Positions 26,862-37,095 of a stretch of 64,000 nucleotides of DNA are shown here, in pieces. Under the pieces are notes generated by a model that was given only the letters and a program-made list of their open reading frames with translations, had not been told where the DNA came from and searched no databases. Origin of the DNA: Trichomonas vaginalis G3 (taxonomy: Eukaryota > Parabasalia > Trichomonadida > Trichomonadidae); contig NC_067207.1 of assembly GCF_026262505.1 (NCBI RefSeq), forward strand, positions 16,522,082-16,586,081, read 5' to 3'. A program made the position numbers and the translations under genes. Positions within the stretch are counted from its first letter, which is position 1. Every line of letters starts with the position of its first letter.

Positions 26862-27920
26862 TTATTGAAGGGAAACAGAGTTACGCGTTGGCATGTTATC
26901 AGGGAAGTGTTGGTTTTCTTCAAATGTCATGTACAATGTGAAGAAAACATGAAGGGATTCAATGATATTTCCTTTCACAGGAATATCGAGGAATGCGCAA
27001 ATAATCTTTGCATATTCTTCAATGGTAAGATCCATATCTGCAGATGGAAGTGGAATCGACTCAAGAGCCTTTTCAATATCTTCTGGCCAAACATCCAAAA
27101 GATCGTTTAAGTCTGGCATCTTGTAACTGTAGACAATTGATGGAGGTGGACGATCTCGAATCATTTCTTCGTAATTTTCTAAGAAAGTATCGAGAGCTTT
27201 TTGATTGTTCTCTAAATCCTTAATTTCGCCAATGTAACCATCACCTTCTTGAGCAGATACAATGCCGTACTTTTCTCTTAACTGCATGCGAACAATTTGT
27301 GGATCTGAGCAGCCAATTGTTGGTTCATCGAGGACTGTAAGACCAAGAGGTTCCTCTTCATCATCTGGTCTTGGAACTTTGATAAATGCATCAATAGCTC
27401 CAATAGCTGGTATAAGATCTGGTAAGAAAGGTTTGAAATGAGGAGGAATTGGAATTGGCTCTGGTTGGAAGCTTGTAATAAGTCCAAAGAGTTGTGCTAA
27501 TTCAGGATTAGATGTAGTTGCATCATTTCCTGATGGTCTTGGTGAAAATTCACCATAACTTCCATTGATTTTACCCATACTGTCTAATCCGAATCCGCCA
27601 AGACCTGTAGGACTGTCACCAGAGAATCCTCCGAGTCCTCCCTTTGGACTTGGACTATCCAATCCCATTGCTCCTTTGAAGTTATTTTCGATTCTAAAGT
27701 TATTTAACCTATCTCCAGGAGAGCCAACACCTAATAGTCTGCGGGCATCATAATCTTCTTCTTCTGCGCCTGCTGGGCTATCGTAATTTGGAACATATGG
27801 TGCTGGTCCACTGCTATCGCTGTCATTGAAAGCAATTGTTTGATCGTATTGTGAATTTGGTTGTATATCTGGTGTGGAACCGTTTGGAGCGATTTTATTC
27901 CCTGTGTTTCCAAAATTCAT
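26862..27920 (-). CDS. IFT46: Intraflagellar transport protein IFT46
   Basis: A 352-residue IFT-B core protein, needed for assembly of flagella. The N-terminal 130 residues are Gly/Ser/Asp-rich and disordered. The diagnostic core follows: F-K-P-F-L-P-D-L-I-P-A-I-G then D-A-F-I-K-V-P-R-P-D and L-G-L-T-V-L-D-E-P near residues 160-205, which is the IFT46 signature from algae to animals. A helical and acidic C-terminal part includes D-V-W-P-E-D-I-E near 275. The gene is intact, and its upstream side is only 50 bases from the inverted end of the mobile element at 27973, so that insertion may have affected its promoter. Confidence 0.92.
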   Translation of the reverse strand: MNFGNTGNKIAPNGSTPDIQPNSQYDQTIAFNDSDSSGPAPYVPNYDSPAGAEEEDYDARRLLGVGSPGDRLNNFRIENNFKGAMGLDSPSPKGGLGGFSGDSPTGLGGFGLDSMGKINGSYGEFSPRPSGNDATTSNPELAQLFGLITSFQPEPIPIPPHFKPFLPDLIPAIGAIDAFIKVPRPDDEEEPLGLTVLDEPTIGCSDPQIVRMQLREKYGIVSAQEGDGYIGEIKDLENNQKALDTFLENYEEMIRDRPPPSIVYSYKMPDLNDLLDVWPEDIEKALESIPLPSADMDLTIEEYAKIICAFLDIPVKGNIIESLHVFFTLYMTFEENQHFPDNMPTRNSVSLQ

Positions 27921-27972
27921 TTTTCTTTATAATTGAGGGGAATTGAAAAACGGAAAAATTTGGTAAAAAAGG

Positions 27973-29714
27973 GGGTTGGCGTCCTAAGGCGTCCTGATGT
28001 AAATTTCTCAAAATTGTGATATTTACATCACATTTTTGAGAGGTTTATGGGCGTCCTAAGGGAAAATTGAATAGCTAGGGCGTCCCGAATTTTCATTCTA
28101 AGATTTAAATATATTATATACTTAAGTATAATACAAGCAATATAAAAATTAAATTTTTATTATGTTAACTTATAAGAAATTTTTTTGAATTATCGTTGAT
28201 TTATTGTAATCTTTCCAGGCTATACTTTTGAAATCAACTTTACCTGTCATACGCATTAATGTAGTAGATGTCCAGGTGTAGCTATTATATCCCAGCAACA
28301 TTGGTATTTTATCATTGTAAGATATCAAAATGAAGCGTTTTTTCAGATATAATTTTTCGTAAATTTTTCAAAAATAAGATGGTAAAAAAGCCTCGACTTG
28401 CTCGAAAAATAACAATTTTTTTACTTGTAAAAATAACCCTTTTACAGCATGGGCAGCTATTCAATCACGATTTCTTTTTCTAAAAGTATATTTTTCAAAA
28501 AAAATTAAGATCAAATTCGACAATTTCTTGATGAAAGCAAAAATATTACACATACTTCTAGATGCATGGGATAAAATATGCAATTATTCAATCAATTCGC
28601 ATGATTTGAAAAAACAATCTAAATTTGAAAAGGTGACCAAACTATTTTTTGAAAGTCCGCCATAACTTTAAGGTACTATTTCAGCGTGTACAATGAATAC
28701 AAAAATTCTAAGAGTGCCACATAAAATAGTACTTTAGACTTGAGTTAATGCTACCAAGCAAATGTTAAAAAGATGACTTTAGTGTTTTGATAATCAAAGA
28801 TTAAAATCATTATTGTCTAAATCAATAATCATAACGACAGAAGTTAATGTTTTTTCATAAGTGCTTTAAATCCACTTTTAAAAGTATACCTCAAAAATCA
28901 AAATATCAAAAAAAATTGGCCGATAGGTTTGGCTTTAATTTTTGTCTGCTTTTATGATTTGATATGGATGTTATAATTTTAAAAGTTGAGCCAAATTCAC
29001 CAATAGATTTTTGAGATTTGCAAATACTCAATAATTTTCAGCGTGTTATCTTTTATTAAAAGAACTATTTGGTTTCAGTATCATATAAATTGATATTTAC
29101 TTTCTATTTGAACCTTCATTTAGCTAATGATTTAATAATACAGATTTCATCTAGTCCTTATAAGAGAATTTTGAATTTGTTATAATAAAAAACAAACAGA
29201 TATAGCTTACACTTCTAATAACATGCTATTAATTTTCTTAAAATTAAAAAAAATATCAACTTTTAAAAACAGAAACTTAACATCCTTAGGTCAATGGATT
29301 TTGATGTGAGATACATTTAATCTGTTTTTCTTTTTTTATTTTAAATAATTGAATATTTATAGTTGTTATGGGTCTTACATCATGTAAAACGAATTTTCTT
29401 AAAGTAAATTTACTTTTTCTTCAATCTTTCTTACATATTTATTAAAAAAAAATTATCCAAAAAAAGATGTTTTAGAATGAAAAAAAATAGAAAAATCTTC
29501 ATTTATAGTCTTTCTTGAATGTATACGTTTTGATTTTTTTCTTTTTTAAAAAATTCAATTTCTAGAAAAATCGAGAAAAAATCATTTTCTTCTATTTTTT
29601 AGGACGCCATACCCATTGAAATCTCCTCTCAGGACGCCATAAACTATTCAATTATTGTGTAAACTTCTCAAAAATTGAATAGTTTACATCAGGACGCCTT
29701 AGGACGCCAACCCT
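27973..29714. mobile_element. 1.74-kb inverted-repeat element without genes
   Basis: Ends are inverted copies of about 30 bp: GGGTTGGCGTCCTAAGGCG at 27973 and its complement ending at 29714, both continuing to TCCTGATGTAAA. Subterminal AGGACGCC/GGCGTCC motifs recur (about 28049, 28079, 29601 and 29634), and TTCTCAAAA plus GAATAG blocks are shared, giving imperfect inner palindromes. The interior is AT-rich with no coding frame. I could not identify a convincing target duplication. Confidence 0.8.
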
Positions 29715-29915
29715 TTACGCGCCCAAAAATTTCTTCTCATTCTTCTGTCTGTTGATTTTTTCTTGGAAATAAATTGCACTTCATCTACATTGCTAAATTT
29801 TCATACCATTAACAAGTTCTGTGACACAAAGAGAAATTTTCAATTTAATATATGCATTAAATCCATCTATTTTCTCAAGGAAAGTTACTCATATTGATGG
29901 AAATAATATGTACTT
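29715..29915. other. Spacer with small open frame before MULE-like element
   Basis: A frame without ATG (29821 on) reads through this stretch into the next element and then stops; I recognise no domain in it. It might be a remnant of the sequence the element jumped into. Confidence 0.3.
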
Positions 29916-30933
29916 GGGAACAGGACAAATTTGCCACACGGCACTTTTTTTAAAAAATTTAATGGAGCGGAGCGATACTCTGCTGCAGGAGCCCCAAGGC
30001 TCCCAATCATTACGAAAGGGAGCCTCAGGGCTCCTGAGAATCCATCAGCAGAGGCCTTTTCATTTGGCCTCTGCTGATCAAAGATTCGGCGAAGCCATTC
30101 TTCGTCTCAGGAGCCCCAAGGCTCCCAATCATTACGAAAGGGAGCCTCAGGGCTCCTGAGAATCCATCAGCAGAGGCCTTTTCATTTGGCCTCTGCTGAT
30201 CAAAGATTCGGCGAAGCCATTCTTCGTCTCAGGAGCCCCAAGGCTCCCAATCATTACGAAAGGGAGCCTCAGGGCTCCTGAGAATCCATCAGCAGAGGCC
30301 TTTTCATTTGGCCTCTGCTGATCAAAGATTCGGCGAAGCCATTCTTCGTCTCAGGAGCCCCAAGGCTCCCAATCATTACGAAAGGGAGCCTCAGGGCTCC
30401 TGAGAATCCATCAGCAGAGGCCTTTTCATTTGGCCTCTGCTGATCAAAGATTCGGCGAAGCTATTCTTCGTCTCAGGAGCCCCAAGGCTCCCAATCATTA
30501 CGAAAGGGAGCCTCAGGGCTCCTGAGAAACCTCTTTGAGAAGGTTTTCTTAAAGAAAACCTTCTCAAAGATGATTGTCAGCATTCACTCAAAATCTACCA
30601 AGAGTTTCAAAGTTTCAAATCTATCTGAAATGAAGCTTTGAATCTCTTGTATATCTAATTGTAGAGGTACCTTTTCAAAATGTCTTCTATTGATTAAATT
30701 TAATCAGTAAAAGTCATTTTGAAAAGGTACATCTCTATAATTGCTATTGAGCATTCACTCTTGGAACCTTGGAGCTCTTGTGTAGTGCATGAAAACTCCA
30801 AGATTCTAGCATAAAACATATATCATAGACATAATTTCTTCAAATATAATTTAAGGTTATTTTTTTAAAAAATTAGAAAAGCGTAATTTAAGGTTATGGA
30901 AAAAGTGACACCTGGCAAATTTGTCCCGCACTC
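29916..30933. mobile_element. 1.0-kb non-autonomous MULE-like element
   Basis: Inverted ends share GGACAAATTTGCCA followed by an A/T-tolerant CACTTTTT (left at 29922, right mirrored at 30903-30927). The flanks carry ATATGTACTT at 29906-29915 and 30934-30943, a 10-bp direct duplication of the Mutator type. The same GACAAATTTGCC terminus occurs at about 62387 in front of a MULE transposase gene, which makes that gene family a plausible source of the moving enzyme. The interior is a hairpin repeat array. Confidence 0.82.
29986..30530. repeat. 122-bp hairpin repeat, 4 full units plus a fifth partial
   Basis: CAGGAGCCCCAAGGCTCCC recurs at 29986, 30108, 30230, 30352 and 30474. Each unit contains three hairpins: GGAGCC...GGCTCC with loop AATCATTACG, ATCAGCAGAGGCC...GGCCTCTGCTGAT, and a weaker GGCGAAGCC one. 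Units differ by single bases only. Further palindromes continue to about 30810 (AACCTCTTTGAGAAGGTTTTC and AAAATGTCTTCTATTGAT-type arms). Confidence 0.9.
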
Positions 30934-30943
30934 ATATGTACTT

Positions 30944-31250
30944 ATACTATTATAGATAATTTAGATTATGTACCAAAAATGAAAAATTGTTTGGACTAAA
31001 TCTGTTATTTTATTCTCTAATTGTAATTAAATATACAACGAAGATCTTGGGCAATTAAAAGTAGTTTTTTTTATCAATAAAGAAATAAATATTGCAAATA
31101 ACAAAAAATAATGGTGCAACGCAAGAGCTTATTGGTAAATAAAACAAATAAAGGTCAGGTAGGTGGGGCTTCCAGGCACTTCGTGCCCTCTAGCCCCTAA
31201 AAAAACCTAGAGGAGAACTAAAAAAATTATATAGTAAAAAATTAAAGTTT
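30944..31250. other. AT-rich spacer, possible left end of element C
   Basis: No gene. At 31060 AGTAGTTTTTTTTATC resembles the AGTAGTA and AGTTAGTA ends of Mavericks A and B and could be the left terminus of the next virus-like fragment; this is weak. A GC-rich hairpin (GGCACTTCGTGCC, near 31176) follows the 3' side of the next minus-strand gene. Confidence 0.3.
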
Positions 31251-32555
31251 TTATTCGATAAGAACGACATCGCTATCGTTTTCTTCTTCCTCCTCCTCTT
31301 CTTCATAATCAGTATCTGATGGCTCTTTGTCAGCCACATGACCAGCAACAAATATTGAGACAAATTGTTTCTTTGGTTTTGTTAGCAGGAACTTTTGATG
31401 GTCGTAGAACACGAATTCTACATTTTGAAAATGTTGTGCTGAGTATTCTGTGAAATGGGAAATTGGAATTGGTTCTCCCATGCCAAAACCAGCAATGGAC
31501 GCGAACAAAACATCGTCTTCGACTCTTGCAGGTTTGTCAATTGCAACAGTAGTTACTATGTGAGGTTTTCCTTCACATCCTGCAAGAGATTGTACATGAT
31601 AGATTGCTTTTTCTTCTCCCTCAGGAACTGAAAGTGTGAAATGGAATGAGAGTTCTCCATATTCATTTGCTTCTTCGTAATAGTTGTATGTTGTAGGATA
31701 CACCAATTGAAATTTTCCTATTCTTGTTTCCCTCAGGTGTTGTCTATATTGCTTGGGAAAACATAAAATAAATTGCTCTATAGCTTGTGTTGCTATTAGA
31801 TTAGTTGTAACTGGTAATTTTGAGGCGAAAAGGTCTACAAGAACACCGGGATTTTTTATGTCGTTTTCAATTGGTTTAAGAGATTCTATGACTTTGTTAA
31901 ACATTTCACTATAATCTGAGTTGTCTTCGACCCCCCAATTGTTAAGAAGTTTATACAACAATTTCAGTCTTTTCATGGCGTATTTTCTTTGAATGGATTC
32001 GGGTAGCGAGAGGTTACAGTCGTCGCTTTGTGTTTCGTTACTCGAATATTGTTCAAGAGAAATTAAATCTTGAAATTGTGCTCTTGTTAACATACTTGTA
32101 GTTTGAGAGACTATATCTTGTTCTATTGGTTGTACATCTGTTTCAGATGTTTCTGTTGTGTTTTGAGAAGAAGAAGAACTCAAATTGTTGGACAATTTGT
32201 CTTGAATTGTAAACTATGTGAAACTTGTTCTGGTGCTGTTTGGACAACTGTTTCAGATGTTTCTGTTGTGTTTTGAGAAGAAGAAGAACTCAAATTGTTG
32301 GACAATTTGTCTTGAATTGTAAAACTATGTGAAACTTGTTCTGGTGCTGTTTGGACAACTGTTTCAGATGTTTCTGTTGTGTTTTGAGAAGAAGAAGAAC
32401 TCAAATTGTTGGACAATTTCTTGAATTGTATGAGGAGGTTGCTTTGGTATTATAGGAGGTCGTAAGGGTTTTGAGAATGGTGAGACATAAGTTGTAGGAA
32501 CTTTAACTGCAGAGGTAGTCGACGAATTGTTTGCGACACTTGTTCTTCCTTCCAT
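31251..32555 (-). pseudogene. Element C hypothetical protein with 111-bp repeats, frameshifted
   Basis: The gene starts at the Met encoded at 32555 (M-E-G-R-T-S) and ends at 31251. An N-terminal Ser/Thr-rich repeat (N-N-L-S-S-S-S-S-Q-N-T-T-E-T-S-E-T) is present three times because a DNA unit of 111 bases is repeated (starts near 32141, 32251 and 32362). Two copies have small deletions (one base near 32212, two near 32420) that break the frame, so three frames are needed. The C-terminal 280 residues form one intact frame with a folded part (about 60-290) and a Glu/Asp-rich tail. No family was recognised. It is divergent from 33027. Confidence 0.6.
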
Positions 32556-33026
32556 TATGAAAAATGAACTGTTTTTTTCGGACCACTCATAGAAAAGTTT
32601 GAGATAAACCGTTTTCGTCAACGGAGACCCCCTCTATTTTTTTATTTTATTTAATAGTTACCGTTGGAAAAACGGTTTATCTCAAATATTGAATGAACTA
32701 TAAACGTTTTTTGTTTTCTATATATACTTTTTTGTCCAACGGTAAAACTTTTTACACAACGGTTTTTGAGAGTCGTCGCCGTTGACTTTTTTGTAGAGCA
32801 CTCAAAATAGTATAACTTTGTCCGGACAAGTAAGGGTCTATCGTCGCTACAGGAAAAGTTACAGGCGTTCCAAGGAAGTATACTTTGAGAAGCCTTTTCC
32901 CCTTATAGAATGAGATAGGACGGTTATTTTACAAAACTGACAACACTTTGACCGAGTAGTTTTTTGTGCTGAACAAAAAGTGTCATATAAACATCTGTCA
33001 AAAACCGCTTTTTAACTTCACTTAAA
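32556..33026. promoter_or_regulatory. Divergent intergenic region of element C
   Basis: No gene. The sequence CCGTTGGAAAAACGGTTTATCTCAAA and related AACGGT/ACCGTT motifs recur about seven times between 32600 and 32790, partly as inverted pairs (for example GAGATAAACCGTTTTCGTC at 32606 against ACGGTTTATCTC at 32672). This looks like a shared bidirectional control region for the two genes it separates. Confidence 0.45.
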
Positions 33027-35144
33027 ATGCCACGTAAGCTACGTAAGAATATACGTAAGAGGAAGGGAGCATTGAAACATCCAATAGTAAAACTGACACC
33101 ACAACAACAGTTGCAACAACAAATGATGAATGACCCCACTATGTTGCAACAAATGTCAAGCAACCCTATGCTTTTAAACCGAGTTATTGGTGCACAGAGT
33201 GGAGGTTTAAGAGCGGCACTTTTAGCGAAAATGGCAGGCTATGGTGGAGCTGCAGACGGAACAGCTTATAACCCTCAAAGTCAAATGAATTTGAGTTCAC
33301 TCAAAAATCAAATAACAGATGTCAAAAAGTCAAACATAGACATACAGAAACAAATAAGTGAAAACGAAAAGAAACTAGAATATGACAGACACACAAAGAA
33401 ACTCAATGAGTTAAACGTAGAGAAAAAGAAGAAAGAAGAACAACTGAAAGAACTAAGTACAGAGGAATATGCGAAAAAAGTGTCAGAAAAAGCAGCAGAA
33501 GTAGCAAAAATGGAACAAGATGTTATAAATTTGAAAAACCATACTACTCAATATAAAGTACTGAAAGATGAAGAGATAAAACAAAAAGCCATGAAGACAT
33601 ATATGGATAGCGATGAGTATAAAAAAGTTGAAGCAAATGTAAAGGCAGAAAAACTTTTACAGTTGCAAAACCAAACCGTACAGTATGAAAACTTAGCACA
33701 AGAAAGTAAAAATAACGACGCAGCCATGCAAAAGGCAATGAAAAGCGCAGAATATATAAAAGCTAATAATGACTGGTTAGATGCCCAAGCCAACGCTAAA
33801 GCAGCCCAACTTATAGGGTCAATAAGGACAAAAATACAAGCGGATGAAGACAGTTCAAATGAAGCTTTAATGAATGCTGACTTTAAGAATGCCTTCGAAG
33901 CTCTTCATAGTAAGGTGAAACTAGTGAACGACTTCTCATCTGGAAAGAAACTGAAGTCTGAAGGTTTCGACAAAGAGTTAAGAGAAGTAGCACAAAATAT
34001 GACGAAAATAACAGATGCAGCAACGAGACAGGCAGTTCAAAGTGCCTATGATGCCGTTAGAGCAACTGTTGTGGAAAGTCAAGAAAAAGAGTTACAACAG
34101 ACCAAAACAGACCTAGTAAATGCTTTCTTAAGAACGAAAAGTCAGGTAGGACATTATGCTGCAGATGGAACATATGTGCCAGCTGGTGGAACTTATATAC
34201 CACCAAACCCTCCAAGAGAAGCACCTGCACCAGGACTACCTAAAACATTTACATCGTCACATGGACACAGACACAGGCATGCACCAAAACCAACACAACA
34301 ACCAACAGTTCAAAATCCAGCACAACAACAACAACCAAAACCAACAGTTCAAAACCCTGCACAACAACCAACAGTTCAAAATCCAGCACAACAACAACAA
34401 CCAACACAACAACCAACAGTTCAAAATCCAGCACAACAACAACAACCAAAACCAACAGTTCAAAACCCTGCACAACAACAACCACAAACAGAGCAAGGAC
34501 ATAAAAGAAGTAGAGAAAAACGAAACCAAGAATTCTTAAAAATGCTTAAGGAAGATTATGGTTACCCAGATACTCTTGACTTTAGTGACAGATATAAAGA
34601 AGCTATTAGAAAGTTCAAGGAAGGAAATACTGACCCGAACCTATTTAGCTTTATGGTTCAGCACCAAATGGGATATAATTTCAAACCTGGAAAATACAAG
34701 CTCGCTAAGGGATATGATTTAATAGCATATCATCCAAATGACATGAATGAATTTACTCCGAGATATTTGATGTCAGAGCTAAATGATAATTCAACTCTCT
34801 TCATGAAACGCGTAAAAAATAGAGACGGAACGAAAGAAGAAAGGTTTATGAGTCCGGATGACTTAGATAGGGAACTTGTTAAAAACGGTCTCGGAATATA
34901 TGAAATGCCAGCAGATGAGGTACAAGAAACTCAACAGGAAGAAGTTCAGATACAACCAGACATGGAAGAAATAGTTCAGCAACAACAGCTAGAAGAGCCT
35001 GAAGGAAACGAACAAGTCCCTCCTTTGGAAACTAACTTCACAGAACTAGATGAAGATTTGGAACAGCCGAAAAATCTTGACCCTCAACAAGAGTATGAGG
35101 TGAATATGGAATCTTTCCAAGAGTCTAAGAAAAAATTCGGCTGA
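33027..35144 (+). CDS. Element C large coiled-coil, Gln/Pro-repeat protein
   Basis: A 705-residue product. It opens with a basic stretch (M-P-R-K-L-R-K-N-I-R-K-R-K), then Gln/Met-rich segments, a long Lys/Glu coiled coil (about 90-320), a repeat of P-T-V-Q-N-P-A-Q-Q-Q (about 425-485), a folded region (about 500-620) and an acidic Gln-rich tail. The frame ends by a small indel in the A-run near 35135, after which the same protein continues in another frame into 35167-35673. The basic start and coiled coil would suit a virion core or scaffold protein, but no family was recognised. Confidence 0.65.
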   Translation: MPRKLRKNIRKRKGALKHPIVKLTPQQQLQQQMMNDPTMLQQMSSNPMLLNRVIGAQSGGLRAALLAKMAGYGGAADGTAYNPQSQMNLSSLKNQITDVKKSNIDIQKQISENEKKLEYDRHTKKLNELNVEKKKKEEQLKELSTEEYAKKVSEKAAEVAKMEQDVINLKNHTTQYKVLKDEEIKQKAMKTYMDSDEYKKVEANVKAEKLLQLQNQTVQYENLAQESKNNDAAMQKAMKSAEYIKANNDWLDAQANAKAAQLIGSIRTKIQADEDSSNEALMNADFKNAFEALHSKVKLVNDFSSGKKLKSEGFDKELREVAQNMTKITDAATRQAVQSAYDAVRATVVESQEKELQQTKTDLVNAFLRTKSQVGHYAADGTYVPAGGTYIPPNPPREAPAPGLPKTFTSSHGHRHRHAPKPTQQPTVQNPAQQQQPKPTVQNPAQQPTVQNPAQQQQPTQQPTVQNPAQQQQPKPTVQNPAQQQPQTEQGHKRSREKRNQEFLKMLKEDYGYPDTLDFSDRYKEAIRKFKEGNTDPNLFSFMVQHQMGYNFKPGKYKLAKGYDLIAYHPNDMNEFTPRYLMSELNDNSTLFMKRVKNRDGTKEERFMSPDDLDRELVKNGLGIYEMPADEVQETQQEEVQIQPDMEEIVQQQQLEEPEGNEQVPPLETNFTELDEDLEQPKNLDPQQEYEVNMESFQESKKKFG

Positions 35145-35673
35145 CATAGTAGAAGAATATCGAAAAATGTTCACCGACATACAAAAGACTCCAACATCAG
35201 ATGAAAATATTCAGCATAGAATGGAAGAACTGAAAGAAAGTGTACGCAAATACAACAATCCTTTTTACTTACGACCATATAACGTTCAATCTTTGGCTGA
35301 ACTCGGTGAAAATAAAAGGTTAAATTTCAACAAAACATATAGAAATGAAACATTGTTTAAAGTTCATTCAGAACCTAACCAATATGGAAACAAACCTACT
35401 TTTGTTTCTGCAGACTATGGAACTACAATGAAATGGGGTCATAAAGCTAATCCGGATAGGTGGTTCATAAACTTACAACCTCAATTCCAAGAAGTTGTAG
35501 ACGCAATGGAAGTGAATGGTGAACCAGATATAACGGGTATTTTCAGCGCGGCTTTAATGCCATTGAAAGATATGAAAGATGCAAATATTTTGGACCAGTA
35601 TGAAATGAACATGGCTGAGGGAAATATAACACCTGACATTCTAGAACATTTATCTCAGTTAGTATACATATAA
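35145..35673 (+). pseudogene. Frameshifted 3' part of the element C large gene
   Basis: The frame is open upstream of the Met at 35167 back to about 35135 (S-A-D-I-V-E-E-Y-R-K) and so joins the preceding protein after a one-base-type shift. It encodes about 175 residues with a globular look (F-V-S-A-D-Y-G-T-T-M-K-W-G-H near residue 90). The last few codons (35657-35673) already lie in the terminal repeat of Maverick B, so the true C-terminus has been cut off by that insertion. Confidence 0.6.
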
Positions 35674-36358
35674 TGTGTACGGAGGCACTGCGAGCCTCCT
35701 TACCCATTATATGTGAATTTGACACTTTACAAAACCGTTAACGTATATTTTACAACACAAACACCAACTTAACCTTAAATATTTATAAAGCCGCCAACCA
35801 CTTCACCTCACTAACGTTTTCACAAACGACTTCACTACTGTAAAAAATAAACGTTCTCACTTACAAAAGTATTGCAACTCCTCCCATTGCTGTGCTTCAC
35901 ACAATACTTCATATTCTTCAGTATCGCTGCTGTCGCTCCAATCGTCAGAGTCAAAGTCACTGTCAAAATAAATGTTAGTAAGTTTTGACAAAGCTAATGA
36001 AACACGTTTACCGTTTGTATCGTATGCTTGTATAAACTTTCCATTCTTCATTCCTTCATAAACGCTCAAACTAACTTTACCCTTTCTCCCTCGTATCTGA
36101 TAGAATGTATTTTCACGAGGAACGAAGAACAAGTTCTTGAACTCATGACCGTTGTAGTTTGTTATCTCAATAGTTTTCGTCATTTATATAAAAATAAAAT
36201 AAAAAATAAACTTAAAAATTAATGATATCACCCCCTCAACGTATGAAAACATAGCACAAAAATAAATTTAGGTGAAGTGGTGAAATCTCACCTCTTTTTT
36301 CACCCGGTTTTTCACCCTGTTGAATTCATTGCTTTATAACTCTCTTCCTTGGTTTCTT
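35657..36358. repeat. Left terminal inverted repeat of Maverick B
   Basis: It pairs with 55659-57105 on the other end. Shared blocks include GTGAATTTGACACTTTACAA near the outer end, CCTTAAATATTTA plus AAAGCCGCCAAC, TTTATATAAAAATAAAATAA at the gene start, ATGAAAACATAGCACAAAAA and TTGAATTCATTGCTTTATAA at the inner edge. A small hairpin (GGAGGCACTGCGAGCCTCC) lies 20 bases from the outer end. The repeat contains a whole gene (35857-36183) and the last codons of the next one. Confidence 0.9.
35857..36183 (-). CDS. Terminal-repeat gene, intact left copy
   Basis: A 108-residue protein: I-T-N-Y-N-G-H-E-F-K-N-L-F-F-V-P near the start, a strand-rich middle, and a Ser/Asp-rich acidic stretch (about 75-90). 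The copy in the right terminal repeat starts with a similar I-E-K-Y-N-K-H-T-F-K-H-L-F-F but is split by a MITE. The start follows the promoter block TTTTATTTTTATATAAATG. Being in the terminal repeat means it is present twice per element. No family recognised. Confidence 0.7.
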   Translation of the reverse strand: MTKTIEITNYNGHEFKNLFFVPRENTFYQIRGRKGKVSLSVYEGMKNGKFIQAYDTNGKRVSLALSKLTNIYFDSDFDSDDWSDSSDTEEYEVLCEAQQWEELQYFCK

Positions 36359-36853
36359 TTTAGTTGCTTTCTTCACGTCTGTCTCCAACTTGACTGTCTT
36401 TCTTCTTCGTCCATAATGATACCAATTACTTCCACTAGTCAATGGGTCAAATGGTCGTTCATAAGGGTTTCCATACATTCCATAAGGTCCGTATGGATAA
36501 ACCGCTGCTGGAGAAGAAACATTTTTTTTAGTTCCATCGACTCTATTTAAATGCATTGTTTCACCTTTCATCTGGTCATTAAAGTCTTTTGCGTGTTTTG
36601 CAAACTCATCGTCCTTTCCTAAAGCATTTTCTGACTCAGTCGCAACCAAATTGGATGCTTTATTTATGAGCCCTATTTTATTTAATCTTAACTTCTTTGC
36701 AACCCAGCCTCCAATCTTCCCTTTATTTGCATCTAATGTCTTCGAAACCCTTCCTCCACTCATTTTATTTACTGCGTCATAAGCTCCAAGTGCTTTTGCT
36801 CCAAATGCTAATGCTTTTGTTCCCATTGCGCCTAAAGCTGCCCAAGCTACCAT
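36326..36853 (-). CDS. Small Ala/Gly and Lys/Arg-rich virion candidate
   Basis: A 175-residue basic protein. The N-terminal 30 residues (A-A-L-G-A-M-G-T-K-A-L-A-F-G-A-K) are small and hydrophobic, like a membrane-active or amphipathic helix. A Tyr/Pro/Gly segment (Y-P-Y-G-P-Y-G-M-Y-G) lies near 115, and the C-terminus is K/R-rich (K-K-A-T-K-K-K-P-R-K-R). Such a layout is seen in small core or membrane-lytic virion proteins, but this is inference. Its final 11 codons lie in the terminal repeat, and their copy survives at the right end (about 55659-55690). Confidence 0.6.
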   Translation of the reverse strand: MVAWAALGAMGTKALAFGAKALGAYDAVNKMSGGRVSKTLDANKGKIGGWVAKKLRLNKIGLINKASNLVATESENALGKDDEFAKHAKDFNDQMKGETMHLNRVDGTKKNVSSPAAVYPYGPYGMYGNPYERPFDPLTSGSNWYHYGRRRKTVKLETDVKKATKKKPRKRVIKQ

Positions 36854-37078
36854 TTACACCATATTAAAATCATCTCTCTTCAATATTATCTCATAAAAGT
36901 TCTCGTTACTGGAGAAAGTCAATGAAACATAAGCGTTCTCACGGGCTTCGCCCTCACCGCTTTGCGGTCTATCTAACTTCTTTCTTATATCATCTATACG
37001 CTTCAAAATGTCTGAACAATTGCTAACATCTTCTACAACAGTTATTTCATCATGAATGACCTTCAAGAACAAGCTCAT
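36854..37078 (-). CDS. Hypothetical 74-aa protein
   Basis: A short acidic protein (D-I-L-K-R-I-D-D-I-R-K-K-L helix in the middle) that stops right against the start of the next gene on the same strand. The compact spacing with its neighbours supports it as real. Function unknown. Confidence 0.5.
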   Translation of the reverse strand: MSLFLKVIHDEITVVEDVSNCSDILKRIDDIRKKLDRPQSGEGEARENAYVSLTFSSNENFYEIILKRDDFNMV

Positions 37079-37095
37079 TTAATATGCTATTAAAA

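Noticed and set aside
29821-30159. A 112-codon frame running into the 122-bp repeat
   Set aside because: It has no ATG at its start and most of it is hairpin repeat of a mobile element.
34249-34529. Long Val/Leu-rich minus-strand frames
   Set aside because: They are antisense shadows of the Gln/Pro repeat in the plus-strand gene at 33027-35144.
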